Part shown: one piece after another, positions 39,746 through 49,506 of the stretch
How positions within the stretch are numbered: the first letter of the stretch is position 1
How the letters are laid out: every line of letters begins with the position of its first letter
DNA from: Metabacillus endolithicus
GTDB taxonomy: Bacteria; Bacillota; Bacilli; Bacillales; Bacillaceae
Length of the DNA: 64,000 bases
Direction of reading: 5' to 3'
NCBI RefSeq assembly: GCF_023078335.1
Contig: NZ_CP095550.1
Span: 1,302,001-1,366,000 of the forward strand
Made by a program: the position numbers and the translations under genes
Notes under the pieces: model-generated
Seen by the model: the letters and a program-made list of their open reading frames with translations, nothing else
What the model was told of the DNA's origin: nothing
The model's database searches: none

Positions 39746-42604
39746 ATGAGCAAAAAGGATGAAAAACAAAGGCGTTTCTCACCTTTTAACAAAGATATTG
39801 CCAAAGGTCTCCGGATATCATATAACGTCATTGGAAATCTACTTTTATTATTTCTTATTATAGGACTTATTGGTATATGCTTTGCAGGAGGTGTAGGTGC
39901 CGGGTATTTTGCTTCGCTTGTAAAAGACGTTCCCATTCGTTCATACGAAAACATGAGAAATGATATATACAACTATGAAGAAACTTCTCTCATTTATTTC
40001 GATGAAAACGTCTACTTAGGTAAATTAAATGCCGACATCGAGCGAGAGGAAGTAAAGCTGGAGAATGTTTCAAAACATGTTATAAATGCTGTTGTTGCAA
40101 CAGAGGACGAACTTTTCTATGAACATCATGGTGTCGTTCCAAAAGCGATCATGCGCGCGCTTTTTCAAGAGTTTACAAATGCATCTGTACAAACAGGTGG
40201 AAGTACACTCACACAACAATTGATTAAAAATCAAATATTAACAAATGAAGTATCTTTTGACAGAAAAGCAAAAGAAATTCTGTTAGCTTTACGACTAGAA
40301 AAATTCTTTGAGAAAGATGAAATCATTGAAGCTTATTTAAATGTAGCAGATTTTGGTCGTAATTCAAACGGAAAAAATATTGCAGGTGTTCAAGCCGCTG
40401 CCAAAGGAATATTTGGTGTTGAAGCAAAAGATTTAAGTATTCCACAAGCTGCATTTATTGCTGGATTACCACAAAGTCCATTTGGATATACACCATTCTC
40501 AAATGATGGCGGGGCAGTAAAGAACAGTCTTGAGCCTGGTATTAATCGAATGAAAACTGTACTAAGCCGTATGTATACAGGTGGCTTTATTACGAAAGAA
40601 GAATATGAAGAGGCACTTACGTATGACATCCACGCTAACTTAACACCAAAGAAACCATCTTCTATTGAACGCTACCCATATTTAACATATGAGGTTGAAG
40701 ACCGAGCAATTGACATCATTATGGTCAAACTTGCAGAAAAAGATGGATATACAGAAGAAGAAATTAAAAAAGATGATGACTTACAGGCACAATATCGTTC
40801 TTTAGCAGATAAGGACCTTAGACAAAAAGGATATCGAATTCACACAACAATTAACAAAGAGATTTACGATAAGATGCAAGAAGTGGTTGATGAATATGGG
40901 TATTACGGGAGTGATAAGCCTGAAAAGGTAAAAGATCCGGATACTGGAGAAACCATTACTGTGCAAGAACCTGTTGAGGTTGGTGGTGTTTTAATTGAAA
41001 ATACTACTGGAAAAATCATCAGTTTTGTTGGTGGGCGTGACTTTAATAGAGAAAATCTAAATCATGCAACTGATGCCCTGCGTCCAAATGGTTCAACGAT
41101 GAAGCCACTGCTCGTTTATGCTCCTTCTATGGAGCTCGGAAAATCTCAACCTGGGACAGTTATTGCCGATGTTCCAATGACTGGTTCATGGAAACCAAAG
41201 AACTACGGTGGAGGCTATCATGGCTTAACTAGTGCTAGAACAGCATTAAAATACTCTTACAACGTTCCAGCTGCTAAAACCTACATGGAGATTATGAATC
41301 AAAATCCAGTTTCTTACTTGGAAAAGATGGGCTTTAGTACGCTAACTGAAGAAGATTACGGAATTGCTTCACTTAGTCTTGGAGCTATGACAAAGGGTGT
41401 AACCGTTGAGGAAAATGTTAATGCCTATGGAACCTTTGCTAATCAAGGTAAATTTGTTGATGCTTATTTAATCGAAAAAATTGAAGCAAGTAATGGTGAC
41501 ATTATTTTTCAACATGAAAAAGTGGAAAACGAAGTATTTTCAGCCCAAACTGCCTATCTTACCCTTGATATGATGCGTGATGTTATTAGAAGCGGTACAG
41601 CTGCTTCACTAAATAGTTATCTTTCATTCAGTGCGGATTGGGCAGGAAAAACAGGAACCGGTCAAGATTATAGAGATGCATGGTTTGTTGCTACCAATCC
41701 AAATGTATCGTTTGGAACTTGGATTGGTTATGATACACCAAAACCACTGGAGCAAAATTATAAAGGAATGTCATATAGCAAAAGAAACATTCTATTATGG
41801 GCAAAACTGATGAATGTTGCTTATGAAGTAAATCCAGAACTAGTTGCACCGAAAAATCGATTTGAAATGCCAGGTGGAATTGTTAGACGTTCTTACTGTG
41901 CTCTAACTGGTAAGCTACCTTCAGCTTTATGTCGAGATGCTGGTCTTGTTACAACAGATCTTTTCAATGCAAAATATGTTCCAACTACAGTTGATGACAG
42001 CTTAACGAGAGGTAAATATGTGTTTGTTAAAGACCGGCTTTATAAAGTTCCTTCAACAGCTCCTTCTGAGTTTGTTCAAGAAGGTGTTATGTTAAAGAAA
42101 GAAATTCTTGATAAACACAATATTAGTAATGTTAGTGATCTCAAACGACTGTTACCTAACACTGTGAAATGGGGTAATTTAGTTGTAACTGAAGGAAAAG
42201 AAATTACCGATAATGGTGCATCCCCTAGCCAAGTAAGTGGGGTATCAGCAAGTGGAACGAGAATTAGTTGGAGAGCAAATGGAGACAACGACATCCTTGG
42301 ATACCGTGTCTACGCTGCAGCTAATTTTTCAACGAACTTTAAAAAGGTTGCAAGCGTTCCAGCTTCAAAATCATTATCTGTAACCGTTGGTAGCAATCCT
42401 GCTGCTTATTATGTAGTGGCAGTTGACGTAGCTGGCAATGAATCAGTGCCTTCAAGCATAGTAAAAATTGGGGATTATGCTGAGGAAAAACCAAAGGTAG
42501 AATCCCCTCCTAAGCCAGAGGAACCAAATGAAGAAACACAACCTGCTGAACAAACAGAAGGAGAGCCAGAAACTCCCTCTCCTTCTGAACCAGCAACAGA
42601 ATAG
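39746..42604 (+). CDS. Class A penicillin-binding protein with C-terminal FN3 domain
   Basis: Bifunctional peptidoglycan glycosyltransferase/transpeptidase, 952 residues, type II membrane protein (helix at about 28-56). GT51: ATEDELFYEHHG with catalytic Glu120, GGSTLTQQLIKN (151-162), DRKAKEILLALRLE. Transpeptidase: Ser450-TMK, SYN at 504-506, KTGTG at 635-639. A fibronectin-III-like domain (about 820-908) and a Pro/Glu-rich tail (910-952) follow. ATG after GGGGGGAATGCATAT. B. subtilis has no PBP at this site; closest in kind to PonA/PbpG types. Confidence 0.9.
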   Translation: MSKKDEKQRRFSPFNKDIAKGLRISYNVIGNLLLLFLIIGLIGICFAGGVGAGYFASLVKDVPIRSYENMRNDIYNYEETSLIYFDENVYLGKLNADIEREEVKLENVSKHVINAVVATEDELFYEHHGVVPKAIMRALFQEFTNASVQTGGSTLTQQLIKNQILTNEVSFDRKAKEILLALRLEKFFEKDEIIEAYLNVADFGRNSNGKNIAGVQAAAKGIFGVEAKDLSIPQAAFIAGLPQSPFGYTPFSNDGGAVKNSLEPGINRMKTVLSRMYTGGFITKEEYEEALTYDIHANLTPKKPSSIERYPYLTYEVEDRAIDIIMVKLAEKDGYTEEEIKKDDDLQAQYRSLADKDLRQKGYRIHTTINKEIYDKMQEVVDEYGYYGSDKPEKVKDPDTGETITVQEPVEVGGVLIENTTGKIISFVGGRDFNRENLNHATDALRPNGSTMKPLLVYAPSMELGKSQPGTVIADVPMTGSWKPKNYGGGYHGLTSARTALKYSYNVPAAKTYMEIMNQNPVSYLEKMGFSTLTEEDYGIASLSLGAMTKGVTVEENVNAYGTFANQGKFVDAYLIEKIEASNGDIIFQHEKVENEVFSAQTAYLTLDMMRDVIRSGTAASLNSYLSFSADWAGKTGTGQDYRDAWFVATNPNVSFGTWIGYDTPKPLEQNYKGMSYSKRNILLWAKLMNVAYEVNPELVAPKNRFEMPGGIVRRSYCALTGKLPSALCRDAGLVTTDLFNAKYVPTTVDDSLTRGKYVFVKDRLYKVPSTAPSEFVQEGVMLKKEILDKHNISNVSDLKRLLPNTVKWGNLVVTEGKEITDNGASPSQVSGVSASGTRISWRANGDNDILGYRVYAAANFSTNFKKVASVPASKSLSVTVGSNPAAYYVVAVDVAGNESVPSSIVKIGDYAEEKPKVESPPKPEEPNEETQPAEQTEGEPETPSPSEPATE

Positions 42605-42606
42605 AT

Positions 42607-42638
42607 AAAAAGAGCTGTTCAATTGAACAGCTCTTTTT
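42607..42638. terminator. Bidirectional terminator, PBP/acsA
   Basis: Perfect 14-bp inverted repeat AAAAAGAGCTGTTC / GAACAGCTCTTTTT with a 4-nt loop. Confidence 0.94.
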
Positions 42639-42639
42639 A

Positions 42640-44352
42640 TTAGTCTTCCATCGTTGATAAATCACCTGTAGGTAAATCAAGCTCCCAAGCTTTTAACACA
42701 CGACGCATAATTTTTCCGCTTCGTGTTTTAGGAAGTTTATCACGAAAATCTATTTCACGTGGAGCAGCATGTGCTGCTAACCCTTTTTTCACAAACGTGC
42801 GGATTTCTTCCTTTAATTCATCAGTTGGCTCATATCCTTCACGAAGTGCAACGAATGCTTTAATAATTTCTCCTCTAACAGGATCAGGTTTACCAATTAC
42901 ACCTGCTTCAGCAATTGCAGGATGCTCAACCAGCTTACTTTCAACCTCAAACGGTCCTACGCGTTCACCTGAAGTCATAATAACATCATCTATACGGCCT
43001 TGGAACCAGAAGTATCCATCTTCATCCATATAAGCAGAGTCCCCAGAAACGTACCAGTCACCAGGCATAAAATAAGATTCAAATTTCTCCTGATTATTCC
43101 AAATTGTATGCATCATTGAAGGCCAGCCTTTTTTAATAGCTAAGTTACCCATTCGATAAGGTGGTAGTTCATTACCTTGATCATCAACAATTGCAGCTTC
43201 TACACCAGGAATTGGTTTACCCATAGAACCGGGCTTTATTTCCATACATGGATAATTACAAATTAGTTGTGCCCCAGTTTCTGTCATCCACCATGTATCA
43301 TGTATACGGTTGTTGAATACCTTTACTCCCCAACGAACTACTTCAGGGTTTAATGGTTCACCTACACTTAAAATATGTCTCAATGTGCTTGTGTTAAATT
43401 GTTTAACAAGTTCATCTCCAGCTCCCATCAACATTCTAAAAGCTGTTGGTGCACTATACCAAACAGTTACTCCATAATCCTCAATCGTTTGATACCATGA
43501 CTCTGGTTTAAATCTACCACCAACAATAACATTAGTGGCCCCGGATAACCATGGTCCGAAGATTCCGTAAACTGTTCCAGTTACCCAGCCTGGATCTGCT
43601 GTGCACCAATATACATCATCCTCTTTCAGGTCTAGTACCCATTGAGCCGTTTGATAATGCTGCACCATCGCCCCATGGACGTGCAGAACACCTTTTGGTT
43701 TACCAGTTGAACCAGACGTGTAGTGAAGCAGTAACCCATCTGTTTTTTCCATCCATTCAATTTCTAATTCCTTACTTGCTGTTTTCATCTCAGTTAGTAA
43801 ATCTATATGAGAGTCGTCTACTGTTTCCCCAACAACAACAACATGCTTTAAGGACGGTAGTTCATTTACAGGAACTCTATCAAGTAACTCAGGAGTTGTC
43901 ACAATTACTTTTGCATCACTATCTTCTAATCGGTCTCTTACAGCACCTTCCATAAAAGCTTCGAATAAAGGACCAACAATAGCCCCAAGCTTAATTGCAC
44001 CTAAAATGACAGAATATAATTCAGGGGTTCTTGGCATAAATACAAAAAGGCGGTCACCTTTTACAACATCAGCTTTATCCTTTAAGACGTTCGCAGCTTT
44101 ATTTGAAAGCTCTTTTAATTCTTTAAATGTATATTTCTCATCTCGTTCAGGGTCGCGATAATAAAGAGCTACTTTATTTTTTCGAAACGTTTCTACATGC
44201 TTATCAATTGCTTCATATGCAGCATTAACACGGCCTGTTTCAGCCCAGGTAAAATTCTTTTCAACTTCTGACCAATCAAATGAGTTATACGTTGTATCAT
44301 AGTCTGTTAAATTATAATTCCCCTTCGTTACTGGCAACGCTTCCAATTTCAT
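42640..44352 (-). CDS. acsA: Acetyl-CoA synthetase
   Basis: Activates acetate to acetyl-CoA with ATP, for growth on or scavenging of acetate. 570 residues: LLHYTSGSTGKPKGVLHVHG, DTWWMTETGAQLICNYP, YVSGDSAYMDEDGYFWFQGRIDD and the C-terminal TRSGKIMRRVLKAWE, in which Lys547 is the residue acetylated by AcuA and deacetylated by AcuC in B. subtilis. ATG at 44352 with GGGGGAG. A CcpA-site match lies upstream; divergent from acuABC. Confidence 0.96.
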   Translation of the reverse strand: MKLEALPVTKGNYNLTDYDTTYNSFDWSEVEKNFTWAETGRVNAAYEAIDKHVETFRKNKVALYYRDPERDEKYTFKELKELSNKAANVLKDKADVVKGDRLFVFMPRTPELYSVILGAIKLGAIVGPLFEAFMEGAVRDRLEDSDAKVIVTTPELLDRVPVNELPSLKHVVVVGETVDDSHIDLLTEMKTASKELEIEWMEKTDGLLLHYTSGSTGKPKGVLHVHGAMVQHYQTAQWVLDLKEDDVYWCTADPGWVTGTVYGIFGPWLSGATNVIVGGRFKPESWYQTIEDYGVTVWYSAPTAFRMLMGAGDELVKQFNTSTLRHILSVGEPLNPEVVRWGVKVFNNRIHDTWWMTETGAQLICNYPCMEIKPGSMGKPIPGVEAAIVDDQGNELPPYRMGNLAIKKGWPSMMHTIWNNQEKFESYFMPGDWYVSGDSAYMDEDGYFWFQGRIDDVIMTSGERVGPFEVESKLVEHPAIAEAGVIGKPDPVRGEIIKAFVALREGYEPTDELKEEIRTFVKKGLAAHAAPREIDFRDKLPKTRSGKIMRRVLKAWELDLPTGDLSTMED

Positions 44353-44383
44353 CTTAACTCCCCCTTATGTAGAATACATATCT

Positions 44384-44412
44384 ATTATATTACAATACTT
44401 CATTTTTCACAA
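44384..44412 (-). promoter_or_regulatory. Predicted sigma-A promoter of acsA
   Basis: TTGTGA (44407-44412), 17-nt spacer and perfect TATAAT (44384-44389) on the minus strand; start near 44377. Confidence 0.65.
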
Positions 44413-44439
44413 TTTTTGAAATTTATATAATTTATTATC

Positions 44440-44454
44440 TTGTAAACGCTTAAA
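44440..44454. promoter_or_regulatory. Candidate CcpA site (cre) upstream of acsA
   Basis: TTGTAAACGCTTAAA fits the cre consensus with one mismatch (the C near the end). Its centre lies about 70 bp before the predicted acsA start; it could serve acsA or the divergent acu operon. Confidence 0.5.
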
Positions 44455-44761
44455 TTTTTAACTTAATCTAGTATAATAGATAGTAGACATATGACATCAA
44501 ACTGACAAACTCATAATAAATTGTAAAAATTAGCCACCTTCAACTTGAATATAACGTATATTGAAAATACTTTGCAAGGCTTTTTTCTTTCCTGTTCAAT
44601 ATGATACGATTTTTTCTAAGACAAAATCCAAAATGGTTTGTTATGTTTTATTTACCTATAAGATGTGAAAAAGACACAAATTATCTGAAATATACGTACT
44701 AGTCTATAATCAAGTTTGGATTTGGGAAGATTATGCCTTCGAATACCTAATTTAAGAACAA

Positions 44762-44888
44762 TAGTGGAATGAAGCGAAGACACTTCACTCCTGCGGGAGG
44801 TAGAGGAAAGGCTGAGACCCCGCAGGCGAAGCCGAGGAGGCTCAGCTTCCTCCCCGCGGAAAGAAAGTGTCTGGACCGCAATGGAACG
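44762..44888. repeat. Dispersed palindromic repeat, copy 2
   Basis: Second copy of the element at 8111-8239, in the opposite orientation, about 85-90% identical by eye. The core is the same, but the outer stem reads AGACACTT / AAGTGTCT instead of AGACAATT / AATTGTCT, a paired change. It lies in the 696-bp acsA-acuA intergenic region, which otherwise holds the acsA promoter, the cre match and no credible gene. Confidence 0.85.
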
Positions 44889-45048
44889 AACCAATTTTTA
44901 CAGCTACTGTTATAAAAATTAACAAGGTATGCCAAATAATAGACTTTTATTAAAATCACTTTTTAAAAATTTAATTTCACATTGTTTTTTCTAAAAATCT
45001 GTGAATCAACTGAAGAACAATTCTATTACAATTAAGGGCGGTGACCTA

Positions 45049-45681
45049 ATGAATCATCCTAAGACATATAATGCAAAAGAATTAAAAACACCGATCGGTA
45101 GTATTTTTATTGAAGGGCCAATTCCACCTGATAAGCTTGCAGGCTACGAATTTCACGAAGGATTAGTAGCCTTTCGTCAGCCTAAACAACAACAAAAAGC
45201 ATTGGTGGAAATCGCAGGATTACCTGAAGGAAGAATTATTATAGCTAGACACCGTGAAGTTATCATTGGATATGTTACATACCTTTACCCTGACCCACTT
45301 GAAAGATGGTCAGAAGGAAATATGGAGGAGTTAATAGAATTAGGGGCAATTGAAGTTGCTCCTGAATTCCGCGGTTTTTCAGTAGGAAAAAATCTCCTAA
45401 GAGTTTCAATGATGGATGATGCAATGGAAGATTATATTATCATTACAACAGAGTACTATTGGCATTGGGACTTAAAAGGATCTGGATTAAATGTGTGGGA
45501 ATACAGAAAAGTAATGGAAAAAATGATGAATGCTGGTGGTTTAGAATGGTACGCTACAGATGAACCTGAAATAAGTTCCCACCCAGCAAATTGCCTTATG
45601 GCTAGAATAGGAAAAAGAATCCATTCTGAATCTGTTCAGAAGTTTGATCAGCTGCGGTTTAAAAACCGTTTCATGTATTGA
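45049..45681 (+). CDS. acuA: Protein acetyltransferase AcuA
   Basis: GNAT-type lysine acetyltransferase that inactivates AcsA by acetylation. 210 residues, equal to B. subtilis AcuA. ATG at 45049 with GGCGGTGA upstream; a longer frame from 45001 lacks a site. The acetyl-CoA region reads IEVAPEFRGFSVGKNLLRVS. First gene of acuABC, divergent from its target gene acsA. Confidence 0.94.
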   Translation: MNHPKTYNAKELKTPIGSIFIEGPIPPDKLAGYEFHEGLVAFRQPKQQQKALVEIAGLPEGRIIIARHREVIIGYVTYLYPDPLERWSEGNMEELIELGAIEVAPEFRGFSVGKNLLRVSMMDDAMEDYIIITTEYYWHWDLKGSGLNVWEYRKVMEKMMNAGGLEWYATDEPEISSHPANCLMARIGKRIHSESVQKFDQLRFKNRFMY

Positions 45682-45733
45682 TTCATATAGATAAACAGAT
45701 CGTCGCTAACCTAAACCCTGGGAGGGAAAAACA

Positions 45734-46377
45734 ATGATTGTTAGACAAATCATGAAGCAAGACATCATTACCTTACGTTCTGATGATCCTATAAGTCTCG
45801 CACTAGCATCAATGAAAAAAAATAAAATACGTCATATTCCAATTGTTAACGAAGCTAATCAATTGGTTGGGATTGTGACGGAAAGAGATGTTAAAGATGC
45901 CGCCCATCTATTTTCCAGCTGGAGCTAAAAGAGGATTTTTTAAACAAACCTATTAAAAAAATTATGTCCACAAATCTTATTACCGGACATCCACTAGACT
46001 TTGTTGAAGAAGTGGCAGCCATTTTAATTGATAACAGAATTGGTTGTTTACCAATTCTTCAGGATCATCAGCTTGTTGGGCTAATTACCGAGTCGGATTT
46101 ATTACATACATTTGTAAAACTAACGGGTGCTGACCAACCTGCATCACATATTGAAATAAAGGTTCCGAATAAAGCTGGAATGTTAGCTGAGGTTGCTTCC
46201 ATTTTTCTAAAAAGAAAAGCAAATATTGCAAGTGCTCTTATCTATCCTGATACGGACGAAAAATTTAAAATACTTGTTTTCCGTATTCAAACAATAAATG
46301 TCACAATGATCATAAATGACCTAAAAGCTGAAGGATATCAAGTATTATCACCTGATATGTCGGAGAATGCTAGATGA
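45734..46377 (+). CDS. acuB: CBS-ACT protein AcuB, one frameshift
   Basis: Two CBS domains (about 1-60 and 75-135) and a C-terminal ACT domain (about 140-214, IEIKVPNKAGMLAEVASIFLKR). Of unknown molecular role, in the acetoin/acetate utilisation operon. At 45903-45905 the sequence has C3 where C4 gives KDAAPSIFQLELKEDFLNKPIKKIM; one base is missing. Corrected length is 214 residues, as in B. subtilis. ATG follows GGGAGGG; the stop overlaps acuC by 4 nt. Confidence 0.92.
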
Positions 46378-47530
46378 CAAAGAAAGATACTGTATTTGTC
46401 TACTCCCCCTATTTCAGCAATATAAGTTTCATAATGATCATCCTTTTAATCAATTACGAGTTGAACTAACTTATGATCTACTAAAAGAGATAAAGGCACT
46501 TGATGAAGCAGACCTCGTTACACCTAGAATGGCTACAATAGATGAATTAGCACTTGTTCATGATCGAAAATATATTAAAGCTGTAGAATTAGCTGGACAT
46601 GGAAAATTACAGAATGAGGAAGCACTAAACTACGGGATCGGCACAGAAGATACTCCAATCTTTCCTAACATGCACGAAGCGAGTTCATTACTTGTAGGAG
46701 GAACCTTAACTGCTGTTGATTATGTAATGGAAGGGAAAGCAACACATGCAGCAAATTTTGGTGGAGGTCTACATCATGGTTTTAGAGGAAAAGCATCCGG
46801 ATTTTGCATTTATAATGATAGCTCTGTAGCCATAAAATATATGCAGGAGAAATATGGTGTAAAAGTTTTATATATCGATACTGATGCTCATCATGGTGAT
46901 GGAGTTCAATGGACTTTTTATGATGATCCAAATGTATGTACACTTTCTATCCATGAAACGGGCAGATACCTATTCCCTGGAACAGGAAATGTAACAGAAC
47001 GTGGCGCCGGTAAAGGATATGGCTACTCCTTTAACATTCCTTTAGATGCATTCACAGAGGATGAGTCATGGCTTGATGCCTATCGTACCTCTATAGAGGA
47101 GGTTGCCGCTTTTTTTAAACCAGATGTTATTCTAACACAAAACGGAGCTGATGCACATTATCATGATCCCTTAACACACTTATCGGCTACAATGGCCATT
47201 TATCACGAAATTCCTAAAATTGCTCATGAAATTGCCCACAAATATTGCGATGGACGATGGATTGCAGTTGGTGGTGGAGGCTATGATATTTGGAGAGTTG
47301 TTCCTAGAGCATGGAGCTTAATATGGCTTGAAATGAATCAAAAAAACATACCGGATACCATCCCTAAATCATGGATAGATAAATGGCAAAAAAAATCTCC
47401 AGTTAAATTACCAGAGCGTTGGTACGATCATGAAGATCTTTATAAGCCGATCCCTAGAAAAGCAGAAATTGAAGAAAAAAATGCCTTAACAGTTGAAAAA
47501 GCACTTTTACCTATCCGACCTAGTAAATAG
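46374..47530 (+). CDS. acuC: Protein deacetylase AcuC, hidden frameshift
   Basis: Zn-dependent class I HDAC-like enzyme that removes acetyl groups from AcsA. The real start is ATG at 46374, overlapping the acuB stop (ATGA) with CGGAG upstream, giving MTKKDTVFVYSP; one missing C in the C5 run at 46405-46409 then joins it to LFQQYKFHNDHPFNQLRV. The long ORF from 46367 is only a frame-shifted artefact at its N-terminus. Motifs: GGGLHHGF, IDTDAHHGDGVQ (Zn ligands), NGADAHYHDPL and VGGGGYD. Corrected length 385 residues. Confidence 0.92.
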
Positions 47531-47540
47531 AAAACATTCA

Positions 47541-47579
47541 AAAAAATAGAAACACACTTAAAATGTGCTTCTATTTTTT
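47541..47579. terminator. Bidirectional terminator after acuC
   Basis: AAAAAATAGAAACACA / TGTGCTTCTATTTTTT with a 7-nt loop. Confidence 0.92.
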
Positions 47580-47581
47580 TG

Positions 47582-49411
47582 TTACTTATTTTCACCTTTC
47601 ATTAAAAAGGAATAGGTGAAAATGAGTCCAAAAATATACAGAGCAACCGCAACATAAGCCGGTAGTAAATGAGCAAATGTTGTGTAGCCAATAACGAAGT
47701 GAATGGTGATCCCTGCTAAAAATGCAGGAAATCCTCCAATAAGCATACTCCACCATACCCATTTATCACCTTCACGGAATCCCCACAAAGAAATCATCAA
47801 AACAAGTAATCCAACACTAAATAGTGCACTTCCAAAACCCGCTCGATCGTGTGCAATCACTGGAATTAAAGCTTCATTATATTTCTTTATCATTTCAGGC
47901 GGCATACACAAATAACCAATATCTGTTTGAACAAACACAAAAGTTGCCCCTATATAAGAAATAACAAGTCCACCAATGATGAAGGCAAATCCTAAAATAA
48001 TAAAAGCTAATTGTCCATATAAACTCAGCTTCCAAGCCTGATGATTGCGCTTATTAACTGAAACTGGAGTCGCATTTATCGTTTTTGTAGAAAAATACCC
48101 TTTTAAAAAGAATGGTAATAAAATGAGCCAAAATAGCCCATGCAACCAATCGAAATAGCCAAATCCTATAAAAAGTAATATTCCAAGAAAGCCTGTAATA
48201 GCACCAATATTGACAGCTTTTCTACACCAATGAATACCATATTTTATTCCATATCTAGCTAAACTCATATATAAAATTCCACCAGAAATCATTGTTCCTG
48301 CTAAAGTCATTCGATCGTGTGCCATGAAATAGAGAAGGTTTTTGTTAAAGTTCAAAATGTCGTTTCTTGAAATGCCTAAAAAGTGCTCATCATAAGGCAA
48401 GACAATTCTTGTCATACTAAATAATAATGCTAATAAACCACCTATGAAAACAGCAAGACCAAATAACCAATACCAAATCCACCCAGAGAAAATCTCGGGT
48501 TCCCTCTTTTGGTTATTATCTAGTAATTCATTAATTCTTTTTGGTAACCCCGGGCCTGAAGTAATATATCCTGAAGATAACATAAACAAATTTACTCCCG
48601 CATGATAGATCTCTAAGGCATCTTCTGGTTCGTTTATTCCCCCGGAAACAATTAGAGGAATATGTTTATGTATAGAGCGTATCTTATTTACACAAGCTTT
48701 CAAACTAGTAAATGAGCTATCTTCACAATCTGCATCAATCACTACGCCATCTATTTTCCCTGCTTCTATTAAACAGCTCAATTGATCATTTTTACTAGAT
48801 AATTGATCAGGAGTTATTGCCAATAAAATAGGCAGATTTTTACTTCTTTCTTTTATTACTGTTATAAAGTGATCAAGTATATCAACCTTGAAATCTAAGA
48901 TAAATGCGTCACTAAAACTAGATAATTTTTTTATTAACTCTATAATTTCTTCATTACTTCCCTTTAAACGAATAAGTTTTTTAAGGTTAACCCCATTATA
49001 ACCTTGTAACTTTTCCACCGTTTCATCAATACCCAGAGATTCTAGTTCTTCAGGGAAAATGACGTTTAAAGTCTCACGTTCGTAATATGGTTTAACACTT
49101 GGTTGTTGTTTCCTTTTCGTGACAGGACCAACTTCAACAAAACTAAAACCTAGATTTGAAAATGCCCTTGTGCCTGATAGAAGAGGATCAACTTTACCGC
49201 TTAAACCTACAGGAGAACTAAAAGGTATACCAAATAACTTTACAGCTAGAGTCGGTGAAGGATTCATATGGCCAAGAAAATGGATGAGTTGGTTACCGCC
49301 TGGAATAGATGCAATGCTATTCATGCTTCTATGTATAAACTCTCTACCAATATGTCCGGGTACTTTTGTTAAGATGTGTTTAAACATAGTATGATACGAC
49401 CAATCCGGCAT
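47582..49411 (-). CDS. Dihydroorotate-dehydrogenase-like barrel fused to a polytopic membrane domain
   Basis: 609 residues. Residues 1-300 resemble class 2 DHODH: SSPVGLSGKVDPLLSG (65-80), LGFSFVEVGPVTKRKQQPS (87-105), and a phosphate-binding-like end IVSGGINEPEDALEIYHAG...SGYITSGPGLPKRI (254-293). The usual Asn/Ser-Ser-Pro-Asn active-site loop is replaced by FILDFKVDILDH (170-181), so DHODH activity is doubtful. Residues 310-605 hold about eight membrane helices with two similar halves, each with AHDR (364-367, 520-523) and a GY...H motif (418-424, 575-581). ATG at 49411 with AAAGGAG 9 nt upstream. It replaces motPS of B. subtilis. Function unknown; an inferred flavin- or quinone-linked membrane enzyme. 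Confidence 0.72.
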   Translation of the reverse strand: MPDWSYHTMFKHILTKVPGHIGREFIHRSMNSIASIPGGNQLIHFLGHMNPSPTLAVKLFGIPFSSPVGLSGKVDPLLSGTRAFSNLGFSFVEVGPVTKRKQQPSVKPYYERETLNVIFPEELESLGIDETVEKLQGYNGVNLKKLIRLKGSNEEIIELIKKLSSFSDAFILDFKVDILDHFITVIKERSKNLPILLAITPDQLSSKNDQLSCLIEAGKIDGVVIDADCEDSSFTSLKACVNKIRSIHKHIPLIVSGGINEPEDALEIYHAGVNLFMLSSGYITSGPGLPKRINELLDNNQKREPEIFSGWIWYWLFGLAVFIGGLLALLFSMTRIVLPYDEHFLGISRNDILNFNKNLLYFMAHDRMTLAGTMISGGILYMSLARYGIKYGIHWCRKAVNIGAITGFLGILLFIGFGYFDWLHGLFWLILLPFFLKGYFSTKTINATPVSVNKRNHQAWKLSLYGQLAFIILGFAFIIGGLVISYIGATFVFVQTDIGYLCMPPEMIKKYNEALIPVIAHDRAGFGSALFSVGLLVLMISLWGFREGDKWVWWSMLIGGFPAFLAGITIHFVIGYTTFAHLLPAYVAVALYIFGLIFTYSFLMKGENK

Positions 49412-49462
49412 TTCATCATCTCCTTTCAAATTGCCATAAGCTAACTCCTTTATTATATAACA

Positions 49463-49492
49463 AAACGAGCAAATCAAAAGGTTTGCTCGTTT
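49463..49492 (-). terminator. Terminator of ccpA
   Basis: AAACGAGCAAA / TTTGCTCGTTT with a T-rich tail on the minus strand. Confidence 0.88.
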
Positions 49493-49506
49493 CATTGTTT
49501 ATTCCA

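Noticed and set aside
44652..44959. ORFs on the minus strand across the acsA-acuA region
   Set aside because: They run through the palindromic repeat, have no ribosome site, and contain frame patterns that come from the GC-rich repeat.
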